Below the pieces are notes generated by a model that did no database searches, had not been told where the DNA came from, and saw only the letters and a list, made by a program, of their open reading frames with translations. A program made the position numbers and the translations under genes. A stretch of DNA of 6,691 bases from Candidatus Gastranaerophilales bacterium (GTDB lineage: Bacteria > Cyanobacteriota > Vampirovibrionia > Gastranaerophilales > Gastranaerophilaceae): positions 1 to 6,691 of the forward strand of contig CALUVK010000086.1 of NCBI GenBank assembly GCA_944324205.1, read 5' to 3'. How positions within the stretch are numbered: the first letter of the stretch is position 1; every line of letters starts with the position of its first letter. Below, piece by piece: positions 1-5,372 of the stretch.

Positions 1-425
1 TAGATATTGCAAGAAGATATAATCAATCTTTTTCATTAATAATTATAGATATTGATTTCTTTAAGAAATTTAATGATACTTATGGACATCAAGCTGGTGA
101 TGCAGTATTAAGGCAGGTTGCCCAAACATTGAAGAAAAATTCCAGAACAACGGATTATGTCTGCAGATATGGAGGAGAAGAAATGAGTATAATTCTCCCG
201 AATACAGGAGCAGAAGAAGCTTTAAATAATGCAAATCGTATTTGTAAAGCCGTTGCAGAAAAACCTTTTCATCTAACACCGGTAGATACTGCAAATGTTA
301 CGATTAGTCTTGGTGTTGCAACTTTTCCAGATAATGCTCAAACTCCACAAGATTTAATTGAGTGGGCTGATAAAGGATTGTATTATGCAAAAGAACATGG
401 CAGAAATCAGGTTGGAAGATATTAA
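1..425 (+). CDS. Diguanylate cyclase, C-terminal GGDEF domain (partial, 5' end outside window)
   Basis: This is the end of a GGDEF protein, the enzyme class that joins two GTP into cyclic di-GMP in the cytoplasm. The frame is open from base 3 to the TAA at 423-425 and runs off the left edge, so about 140 residues are visible and any sensory domain is lost. Visible signatures, in order, are the metal-binding stretch I-I-D-I-D-F-F-K-K-F-N-D, then Y-G-H-Q-A-G-D, the active-site loop R-Y-G-G-E-E-M (bases 165-185), and the C-terminal A-D-K-G-L-Y-Y-A-K-E-H-G-R-N block. The fifth loop residue is Met where Phe is usual; the catalytic Gly-Gly-Glu-Glu is intact, so activity is likely. An R-T-T-D sequence (144-155) sits five residues before the loop, the position of the RxxD inhibitory site, so product feedback is expected. 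A TTG at 129 should not be taken as the start, because family-conserved sequence lies upstream of it. Confidence 0.95.
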   Translation, partial: DIARRYNQSFSLIIIDIDFFKKFNDTYGHQAGDAVLRQVAQTLKKNSRTTDYVCRYGGEEMSIILPNTGAEEALNNANRICKAVAEKPFHLTPVDTANVTISLGVATFPDNAQTPQDLIEWADKGLYYAKEHGRNQVGRY

Positions 426-595
426 TAAATAAAGAAATGTATTCTAGTTTTTTTAGCATCTGTCTTGAATGCGCCTAACTACAAATGTAAACTTTTGTAA
501 CAAACTTTTATATAAATAGGCAATTTTCGAAGAGAAAAATACTTTATTTATATGTAAGGTTAAAAAAGGTTAAAATTTGTAGGAGGTATCTAACA
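426..595. other. Intergenic region with a 10-bp tandem repeat
   Basis: This gap lies between the GGDEF gene and the 279-residue unknown gene. I see no gene and no convincing hairpin terminator after the GGDEF stop, only a T run near 449-454. The sequence AAGGTTAAAA occurs twice in direct tandem at 556-565 and 566-575, just upstream of the SD. AT-rich -10-like hexamers (TATAAA at 511-516) exist, but none has a good -35 partner, so I do not call a promoter. I also looked for a GCCGATA-type flagellar sigma -10 and found none. Confidence 0.5.
581..586 (+). promoter_or_regulatory. Strong Shine-Dalgarno for the 279-residue gene
   Basis: AGGAGG lies 9 nt before the ATG at 596. It is a consensus ribosome binding site and fixes that start codon. 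Confidence 0.85.
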
Positions 596-1435
596 ATGTT
601 AGGTTACGGCATGATATCAGGAATAAGCCCATATACAAGCCCTTTAGGGATGTTCGGTCTTGGCGGATATAATTCATATAGTTCATATTATAATCCTGCA
701 ATGATGGGTATGGGAATGGGGATGCTCGGCGGATATTACAATCCTACATTCATGGCTAATCAGATGCAGCAAGTTGAAAAATCAATGTTAAATCATACAA
801 GTGCAATGCATGAGATGATGCTTGATAATGAAACAAGAGCTTTTACAGCTCAGGATAGAGCCTTGTTTGAAAAAGCAATGGTAGATGCCGGAGTAAATAA
901 AGGTATTCAGAATTTAGCTGCAAAAATTCAGGAAGGTGACCAGGATGGTATCTGTGAAGAATTTGATGCTTTAAAACATACATTATATACAAAATACAGT
1001 GATTACTTTAAAGCAAACAGCGATAAACTGGATCCGCGAGATAGCGTAACAAATTGGATTGAAATTTTATACGGTCAGATTATTTCTAAACAAAGAGGTG
1101 AAGTTGTTGACCTCAGAAGTGACATAAAGAAATACGGTCAAACACCGTTTGAGCATGGCTTTTGGAAAAATCTTCACGGAAAAGATTACCATGACAAATA
1201 TACAGAAGAAACTTTAAGCTATTTGTATGATACAAGGGTTGATAATAAAGCTGGAAAAGATCGTATGGAAGGTTATGGTGCTGTAGCTTCAAAAGTAGCA
1301 GAAGCTGGTATCGCAGGCTTAGCTGGTGCAACTGCGTTCAAATTAATACCGGGGTTAAAAAAGTTACCGAAAGCAGGATGGATGGGAGCAGCAGCAGTTG
1401 CTATAGCTGATTTGATGTGGCAGAACTCAAGATAA
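596..1435 (+). CDS. Unknown protein with Gly/Met/Tyr-rich N-terminus and hydrophobic Gly/Ala-rich C-terminus
   Basis: I do not recognise this 279-residue protein. Residues 1-57 are low complexity, rich in Gly, Met, Tyr, Asn and Pro, with G-G-Y-Y-N-P-type units (Y-Y-N-P at 31-34 and 47-50) and an M-G-M-G-M-G-M run at 37-43. Residues 58-220 look helical and charged. They include the acidic stretch E-G-D-Q-D (113-117) and a segment rich in Trp, Tyr and His (about 184-212). Residues 226-275 are Gly/Ala-rich and hydrophobic, in two segments split by a basic turn (L-K-K-L-P-K, 254-259), and could sit in or against a membrane. There is no ordinary signal peptide. The start is set by a consensus AGGAGG, and the gene stands alone, ending at a strong terminator. 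The tripartite layout suggests a structural, surface-associated or secreted protein, but that is inference. Coding status is very likely because of the length, the SD and the terminator. Confidence 0.9.
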   Translation: MLGYGMISGISPYTSPLGMFGLGGYNSYSSYYNPAMMGMGMGMLGGYYNPTFMANQMQQVEKSMLNHTSAMHEMMLDNETRAFTAQDRALFEKAMVDAGVNKGIQNLAAKIQEGDQDGICEEFDALKHTLYTKYSDYFKANSDKLDPRDSVTNWIEILYGQIISKQRGEVVDLRSDIKKYGQTPFEHGFWKNLHGKDYHDKYTEETLSYLYDTRVDNKAGKDRMEGYGAVASKVAEAGIAGLAGATAFKLIPGLKKLPKAGWMGAAAVAIADLMWQNSR

Positions 1436-1465
1436 TCTTAATAAAATCCTCCTCTAATCTTATAT

Positions 1466-1495
1466 AGTCCGGTCTGTTTTCAGACCGGACTTTTT
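1466..1495 (+). terminator. Rho-independent terminator after the 279-residue gene
   Basis: A perfect 11-bp stem (AGTCCGGTCTG at 1466-1476 paired with 1481-1491) with a TTTT loop runs into a T tract (1491-1495), 30 bp after the stop codon. This is a textbook intrinsic terminator. Confidence 0.95.
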
Positions 1496-1510
1496 GCAGT
1501 TACTAAAATC

Positions 1511-1538
1511 TTGACATTAAATCTTGATATCATATTAT
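1511..1538 (+). promoter_or_regulatory. Sigma-70-type promoter for tRNA-Gln
   Basis: A perfect -35 TTGACA (1511-1516) is followed after 16 bp by TATTAT (1533-1538), one mismatch from the -10 consensus. Predicted initiation is about 5 nt before the tRNA, so processing of only a very short 5' leader would be needed. Confidence 0.8.
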
Positions 1539-1549
1539 AGTAAATGCAA

Positions 1550-1622
1550 TGGGGCGTCGCCAAGTGGTAAGGCAGCTGGTTTTGGTCCAGCCATCCCGGA
1601 GGTTCGAATCCTTCCGCCCCAG
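1550..1622 (+). tRNA. tRNA-Gln, anticodon UUG
   Basis: The cloverleaf can be folded by hand. The acceptor stem is TGGGGCG (1550-1556) with CGCCCCA (1615-1621), followed by discriminator G at 1622. The D arm GCC...GGC spans 1559-1573. The anticodon stem is GCTGG/CCAGC (1575-1579 and 1587-1591) with loop TTTTGGT, giving anticodon TTG at 1582-1584. The T arm is GGAGG/CCTTC around TTCGAAT (1598-1614), with one G-U pair. The variable loop is 6 nt. The 3' CCA is not encoded and must be added after transcription. The gene is a single unit with its own promoter and terminator. I see no integrase or attachment-site duplication beside it. Confidence 0.97.
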
Positions 1623-1630
1623 TTTTATAG

Positions 1631-1659
1631 AGAAGGCCTTTTCTAATAAAGGCCTTTTT
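1631..1659 (+). terminator. Rho-independent terminator after tRNA-Gln
   Basis: AAGGCCTTT (1633-1641) pairs perfectly with AAAGGCCTT (1648-1656) around a 6-nt loop, followed by T residues to 1659. It lies about 10 bp after the tRNA. Confidence 0.92.
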
Positions 1660-1703
1660 GCATTAAAAATAGAACAGATATAGTATGATTTTAGCTGTAA
1701 AAG

Positions 1704-1712
1704 TGTTATAAT
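1704..1712 (+). promoter_or_regulatory. Extended -10 promoter placing transcription start on the HD-GYP start codon
   Basis: TG-T-TATAAT at 1704-1712 is a perfect -10 hexamer with the extended TG element. The -35 region is poor, as is common for extended -10 promoters. The A of the ATG at 1719 is the seventh base after the hexamer, which is the usual initiation distance, so the message is predicted to begin at or within a base or two of the start codon. Confidence 0.7.
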
Positions 1713-1718
1713 TCTAAT

Positions 1719-2717
1719 ATGAGAATTGTTACTCCTAAAGAATTAAGCAGCTATAAAGTTTTACCCTTTGATTTGTATACAGAGAACAAGGGCAAAATTC
1801 TTGAGGCGGGGGAAGTTTTAACTCCCGGAAAGCTTATAATGCTTAAAAATTACATAAAAATTTATACAGAGGATTTTAATAGCGAAGAGATAAATAATGA
1901 AAATAAGAATGAAGCATCTTCTGAGGACATAACTTCTAAAGTTATGAATTTTTCGTATGAAGGTTTGGATCCGACAGATTTTGAAACTGTCATTAATAAA
2001 GATGCCTATGTAAAGATGGAGATTCAAGTAAAAATTAAATATTTTTATAAAAAAATTCTTGATTTACTTATTCAAGGCTATTACGAAGAAGGGCTTTTAA
2101 AATTAAACTCTCTAATTGGGATATTAAAGACAGAAGTATATAAATTAGTGCAAAAATCAAGTAAAGGCTCTTGTATAAGATTTCTTGGAGAATATGAACT
2201 CTGTCATCCATTAAATGTAGCTATTATCTCAGGACTTATAGCTCAAAAGCTGGAATTTTCTACAATGGCTATTGATCAGGTTATATTAGCAGGACTTTTA
2301 CATGATATTGGTAAATTAAAAATAGATTTAGCTGATTCACAAGCTTTGTTAACAATGAATGAAGATGAGGTTAAACAGCATACAATAATCGGATATAAAA
2401 TGATTAAGGAAGAGTTTGAACTGCCTGAAGAAATTGCGAAAGTTGCGCTTGAACATCATGAAAATAATGATGGTTCAGGTTATCCGCAAGGACTTTCGAG
2501 TGATTATATTTCAGAATTTAGCCAAATTATTAATGTTGCTAACTATTATGACAATTTAGCTTTTAATAGAACTCATACTCTCATTATGAATAATAAGGAA
2601 GCTTTGCGAACCATGCTGGAAGTCGGTACAAAGCGATTTTCAGCAAAAATGTTATATACATTTATCCATATGTTCAATTATGATGATTCCAAAGATTTTA
2701 ATGATATGGTCGTTTAG
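1719..2717 (+). CDS. HD-GYP domain protein, putative cyclic-di-GMP phosphodiesterase
   Basis: HD-GYP proteins hydrolyse cyclic di-GMP with a di- or tri-metal centre. The 332-residue product has an N-terminal region (about 5-52) like that seen before many HD-GYP domains (I-L-E-A-G-E-V-L-T), an acidic linker (about 51-70), a helical segment (95-148) and the catalytic domain (about 155-322). Visible motifs are H163 in H-P-L-N-V-A, H-D-I-G-K (195-199), H221, H-H-E (246-248) and the signature D-G-S-G-Y-P (251-256). Three departures are seen: the usual A-D-x-Y-D-A block reads A-N-Y-Y-D-N (N275), the Arg after H-H-E is Asn, and the conserved P-x-x-I-L-x-K segment after H-D-I-G-K is not recognisable. 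Activity is therefore probable but not certain. There is no SD; the start is fixed by an in-frame TAA at 1698 with no other start codon between, and the transcript looks leaderless. No signal peptide or membrane segment is seen, so it should be cytoplasmic. Confidence 0.92.
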   Translation: MRIVTPKELSSYKVLPFDLYTENKGKILEAGEVLTPGKLIMLKNYIKIYTEDFNSEEINNENKNEASSEDITSKVMNFSYEGLDPTDFETVINKDAYVKMEIQVKIKYFYKKILDLLIQGYYEEGLLKLNSLIGILKTEVYKLVQKSSKGSCIRFLGEYELCHPLNVAIISGLIAQKLEFSTMAIDQVILAGLLHDIGKLKIDLADSQALLTMNEDEVKQHTIIGYKMIKEEFELPEEIAKVALEHHENNDGSGYPQGLSSDYISEFSQIINVANYYDNLAFNRTHTLIMNNKEALRTMLEVGTKRFSAKMLYTFIHMFNYDDSKDFNDMVV

Positions 2718-2772
2718 GGAATTGAATGTTTTTTTATTTTTTTTGATTCTATGTTTTGTAACAACAAAATAT

Positions 2773-2777
2773 AGAGG
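2773..2777 (+). promoter_or_regulatory. Shine-Dalgarno deciding the start of the 87-residue gene
   Basis: AGAGG lies 7 nt before the ATG at 2785. It supports that start over ATG codons further upstream in the same frame, which lie inside the HD-GYP coding end. Confidence 0.65.
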
Positions 2778-2784
2778 TAGTAAT

Positions 2785-3048
2785 ATGGATAAATTAAAAG
2801 AATTTAAGAGTATTATGGAAAAAAGTGATACGGATAAATTGGTTTTCGTAACGAGCCATTATAAAATATCAGGCTATGTGTATGATTGTGAAGAATGTAA
2901 TAAAGAGCATTTTATTAATCTTACGAATGCTTCATTATGTTTTATAGATGCTAATTATCCAGAAGAATGTACAGGATATACAAGTATTAATTATGATTGG
3001 CTTCATGTAAATCTTGATAATGTAATTGCTTTTAGTTTTCTAAAATAA
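2785..3048 (+). CDS. Small unknown protein, 87 residues
   Basis: I do not recognise a family. The product opens with a charged helix (1-18) followed by a probable beta-rich part. That part has K-L-V-F-V-T-S-H-Y-K-I-S-G-Y-V-Y, two close cysteines (C-E-E-C, 35-38), H-F-I-N-L-T-N-A-S-L, and a closing strand V-N-L-D-N-V-I-A-F-S-F. The alternating strands with a short helix in front recall small Sm-like barrels, but I cannot show homology. C-x-x-C and one more Cys (C62) might bind metal, though the motif is thin evidence. The frame is open back to 2680, but the upstream part overlaps the HD-GYP end and runs through T-rich spacer, so I start at 2785, where an SD is present. It lies 67 bp after the HD-GYP gene on the same strand with no hairpin between, so co-transcription is possible. 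Its stop is 8 bp from the convergent sigma factor stop. Confidence 0.75.
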   Translation: MDKLKEFKSIMEKSDTDKLVFVTSHYKISGYVYDCEECNKEHFINLTNASLCFIDANYPEECTGYTSINYDWLHVNLDNVIAFSFLK

Positions 3049-3056
3049 AGTGGGGT

Positions 3057-3740
3057 TTAGTAATCTTCTCTGCCTCGAGCTTTTAAATATTCTCTGATTT
3101 GGTTTAGAGAATATTGTATAATTCTTGTTATTCTTGAAGGTGAAAGTCCTACCATTGTTGCGATATCTTTAGCTTGCATATTTCTGTAAAAACGATATTC
3201 AACAACTGTACGCTCTTTTTGTGGTAATTTTGCAATGGCTTGTTTAATAAGTCGGCTCATCTCAAGTATTTCAGCTTGTTCATCCGGCATCGCTGAGGTA
3301 TCCTTTAAAAAATCAAAAGGAGAAGCATTGTCTGTCGCGGCAGCTGCAAGCCCATCTATAGATAGAATTGTTTCATACACGGCTTCTCTAACTTTTGTTG
3401 GTGAAATACTAAATCCCATATCTTCTGAGTTATCTTCATCAGCCGTTATAACATCTGTTACGCCGTCTTCTTCATCTTTTTTATGTTTTAAAGTATACCA
3501 TTTGTAACGATGTCTTAGTTCATTTCGAATGGCCCATTTAACAGCGGTCGCAATGTAAGCATCGTTATATCTGGAAAGTTGTTCGTCAGTCTTACCTTTA
3601 ATCAACATCTGTACGGCGATAACACCTATACTAACCAATTCTTCATATTCTATCATATGGTTAGGTATACGTTTATGCTCAACTCTTGCTACTTTCTGTA
3701 CAACACCTAAGTATTGTTTGATTAAAGTTTTATTATCCAT
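3057..3740 (-). CDS. fliA: RNA polymerase sigma factor of the FliA/WhiG (sigma-28) type
   Basis: The 227-residue product is a group 3 sigma factor. Region 2 spans about residues 9-80, with Y-L-G-V-V-Q-K-V-A and the E-Y-E-E-L-V-S-I-G-V-I-A block, then a W-A-I-R-N-E-L-R stretch. Region 4 spans about 165-218, with A-I-A-K-L-P-Q-K-E-R-T-V-V-E and a helix-turn-helix at about 188-210 (A-K-D-I-A-T-M-V-G-L-S-P-S-R-I). Between them is an acidic linker (88-108) instead of a clear region 3, although I-D-G-L-A...P-F-D-F-L-K-D-T resembles the segment before region 4 in FliA proteins. FliA directs late flagellar and chemotaxis transcription and is held back by FlgM; no FlgM gene is visible here. The gene lies 93 bp downstream of flhB on the same strand, which supports the flagellar call, and it has its own good promoter. 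The SD is weak. The gene symbol rests on family and context, not on an alignment. Confidence 0.85.
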   Translation of the reverse strand: MDNKTLIKQYLGVVQKVARVEHKRIPNHMIEYEELVSIGVIAVQMLIKGKTDEQLSRYNDAYIATAVKWAIRNELRHRYKWYTLKHKKDEEDGVTDVITADEDNSEDMGFSISPTKVREAVYETILSIDGLAAAATDNASPFDFLKDTSAMPDEQAEILEMSRLIKQAIAKLPQKERTVVEYRFYRNMQAKDIATMVGLSPSRITRIIQYSLNQIREYLKARGREDY

Positions 3741-3767
3741 CTTTTCTTACTAAACTAACCTTATTCA

Positions 3768-3796
3768 ATCATACCTTGATTTTAATATTTTTTCAA
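3768..3796 (-). promoter_or_regulatory. Sigma-70-type promoter of the sigma factor gene
   Basis: Read on the minus strand, TTGAAA (3796-3791) and TATGAT (3773-3768) are separated by exactly 17 bp, each one mismatch from consensus. Initiation would fall near 3761, giving a leader of about 20 nt. The gene can thus be expressed from the housekeeping polymerase independently of flhB. Confidence 0.75.
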
Positions 3797-3833
3797 GTTG
3801 TAAAAAATTTTCTATATTTTCCCGCTTTGTTTT

Positions 3834-4892
3834 CTAATTTTTATTTTTAAGTCCATAAACAAATAATAAAATTTCTGCAACAGCTTTATACAGTTCTGGT
3901 GGGATTTGTTGGTTTAAATCAACCATTCTAAAGAGCGCTCTTGCAACAGGCGGGTTATCTATCACGGGTACATTATGTTGAACAGCAATATCAATAATTT
4001 TTTTTGCAATAAGTTCTGTTCCCTTAGCGGTAAGCGTAGGTGATTGCATTGTCTCTGCATCATATTTAAGAGCACAAGCAACGTGAATGGGGTTTCTGAC
4101 CACGAAATCAGCATCCGGAACTGAATCCATCGCTCCTTGCTGTAGCATTTGCATACGGCGTTGTCTTAATGCGGCTTTTACGTGCGGGTCACCTTCTGAG
4201 TTTTTGTATTCGTCTTTGATTTCTTTAAAAGACATTTTTTGATCTTTCATAAATTTCCATTTTGTAACGCCATAGTCAGCAGCTGCAATAATTAAAAATG
4301 CAATACAAGCTTTGTATATAAATTCAACCACTAATTTACCGAATTCAATCATAACGGCAAAATTATTGTCTATAGAGGCAAGCATAAGTATATCTTCAAG
4401 ATGGTCTTTATAGACAGACCAGCCAACAAGTCCTAAAACGAGAACTTTGACGATATTTTTTCCAAGTTCAAATAGTGTTTTTACTTGGAATAAGTTTTTA
4501 AAATATTTAGTAGGATTTAATTTATCTAATTTTGGAACCAGAGGTGTCATAGTAACAAGTGGACCTACTTGAATAAAATCTCCAAGTATGGCAACAAGAG
4601 CTGCCGCAAAGAGAATTATACCAATAATTACAACTGTTGGGATGATTGCTACTGTAAAAATATACGGATACCCAATATTTGATAGATGTTGATTAGGAAT
4701 TTGTTCATACAGCGTTCGGAATAGTCCTACTATTAACTGCCAAATTAATGGTGAGAGCATATATATAAGCGAAAATAGTATTAATAAAGATAGTGCCGTA
4801 GACACATCTTTTGATTTTACAACTTGCCCTTCTTTTCTTGCTCTTTCGAGTTTCTGTGGAGTGGCGTCAAACTGTTTGTCTTCATCTCCCAA
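3834..4892 (-). CDS. flhB: FlhB, flagellar type III export switch protein
   Basis: FlhB is an inner-membrane part of the flagellar export gate; its cytoplasmic domain cleaves itself and switches export from rod/hook to filament substrates. The 352-residue product is full length. It has the N-terminal motif A-T-P-Q-K-L-E-R-A-R-K-E-G-Q (10-23), about four membrane segments (about 30-55, 75-104, 145-163, 183-206), the loop P-K-L-D-K-L-N-P-T-K (120-129), and the linker I-K-D-E-Y-K-N-S-E-G-D-P-H-V-K (225-239). The C-domain continues with I-D-N-P-P-V-A-R-A-L and ends with I-P-P-E-L-Y-K-A-V-A-E-I-L. The self-cleavage motif reads N-P-I-H (267-270) instead of N-P-T-H. The start is TTG: an in-frame TAA lies two codons upstream and an AAGAGGG SD stands 9 nt before it. 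SctU proteins of injectisomes are homologous, but the adjacent FliA-type sigma favours the flagellar role. Confidence 0.93.
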   Translation of the reverse strand: MGDEDKQFDATPQKLERARKEGQVVKSKDVSTALSLLILFSLIYMLSPLIWQLIVGLFRTLYEQIPNQHLSNIGYPYIFTVAIIPTVVIIGIILFAAALVAILGDFIQVGPLVTMTPLVPKLDKLNPTKYFKNLFQVKTLFELGKNIVKVLVLGLVGWSVYKDHLEDILMLASIDNNFAVMIEFGKLVVEFIYKACIAFLIIAAADYGVTKWKFMKDQKMSFKEIKDEYKNSEGDPHVKAALRQRRMQMLQQGAMDSVPDADFVVRNPIHVACALKYDAETMQSPTLTAKGTELIAKKIIDIAVQHNVPVIDNPPVARALFRMVDLNQQIPPELYKAVAEILLFVYGLKNKN

Positions 4893-4901
4893 TGGTTAAA
4901 A

Positions 4902-4908
4902 CCCTCTT
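4902..4908 (-). promoter_or_regulatory. Shine-Dalgarno fixing the TTG start of flhB
   Basis: On the minus strand AAGAGGG ends 9 nt before the TTG at 4892-4890. With the in-frame TAA just upstream, it leaves TTG as the only sensible start. Confidence 0.75.
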
Positions 4909-4958
4909 ACTTTTTTGTACTCATTTTTGTTCTATTTCCAAATGGCTGCCTTAGTTGG

Positions 4959-4964
4959 ATTATA
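4959..4964 (-). promoter_or_regulatory. Possible -10 element of flhB
   Basis: TATAAT on the minus strand lies about 65 nt before the flhB start. No good -35 hexamer stands 16-18 bp further upstream, and AT-rich sequence makes chance matches common, so this is a weak call. Confidence 0.3.
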
Positions 4965-5018
4965 TTAATATTATTTTATCATAAACTCTTTATTTTATTT
5001 ATTGTACAATATCTTTAT

Positions 5019-5024
5019 AAGGAG
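5019..5024 (+). promoter_or_regulatory. Shine-Dalgarno for the LapA-like gene
   Basis: AAGGAG lies 6 nt before the ATG at 5031 and sets that start, rather than a longer frame reaching back through the flhB region. Confidence 0.8.
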
Positions 5025-5030
5025 AATTTA

Positions 5031-5330
5031 ATGAAAAATCTATTTTTTATTGTTTTATCTATCTTAGCATTATTAGGTGCTGCTTATACTTTTTTTAATT
5101 TCAACGAAAAAATGGGTTTGGGAATAATTTTTGTATGCGGGGTTTTATTTGGAATATTTCTTATGAATATAAAACTCAATAAGAAAAATGATAAGATCAA
5201 TTCGTATAAACGAGAACTTGAAAAAGAATCTATTGTTTCGGACAAAAATAGTTCTCGAGTAAAAGTGCTAGAATCTAAAATAGAAGTTTTAGAGAAAGCT
5301 TTAGAAAATGCTTTAAAAAATAAAACATAA
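5031..5330 (+). CDS. Small membrane protein, two helices plus coiled-coil tail (LapA/DUF1049-like)
   Basis: The 99-residue product has a hydrophobic segment at about 3-22 and a second at about 28-46 (G-L-G-I-I-F-V-C-G-V-L-F-G-I-F-L). A basic, heptad-like region follows (about 49-98, L-E-S-K-I-E-V-L-E-K-A-L-E-N-A-L) and should form a cytoplasmic coiled coil. Two helices with a Gly-rich second helix and a charged coiled-coil tail is the layout of LapA-domain (DUF1049) proteins, which in Proteobacteria work with LapB in lipopolysaccharide control. The assignment rests on layout only, and the function need not carry over. The ATG at 5031 has a good SD. The gene diverges from flhB, sharing a 138-bp AT-rich region, and nothing links the two functionally. 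No terminator hairpin is visible after it. Confidence 0.8.
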   Translation: MKNLFFIVLSILALLGAAYTFFNFNEKMGLGIIFVCGVLFGIFLMNIKLNKKNDKINSYKRELEKESIVSDKNSSRVKVLESKIEVLEKALENALKNKT

Positions 5331-5372
5331 ATTATATACGTTGTTTAGTATACTCGCCCTTAATTTATTGGT

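Noticed and set aside
129..131. TTG start for the GGDEF gene
   Set aside because: Conserved GGDEF-domain sequence continues upstream in frame to the window edge.
426..595. Sigma-28 (FliA-type) promoter before the 279-residue gene
   Set aside because: No GCCGATA-like -10 with a TAAA -35 at the right distance; only generic AT-rich hexamers.
1550..1622. tRNA-Gln as an integration site of a mobile element
   Set aside because: No repeat of the tRNA 3' end elsewhere in the window and no integrase or transposase gene.
2680..2784. N-terminal extension of the 87-residue protein
   Set aside because: The extra 35 residues overlap the HD-GYP end in another frame and come from T-rich spacer; no SD precedes 2680, whereas AGAGG precedes 2785.
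3235..3507. Open frame on the plus strand across the sigma factor gene
   Set aside because: It is antisense to clearly conserved sigma factor sequence, is Ser/Ala-rich as expected of an antisense shadow, and has no SD.
4824..5030. N-terminal extension of the LapA-like protein back into flhB
   Set aside because: It is antisense to the conserved start of flhB, has no SD, and the ATG at 5031 has a strong one.
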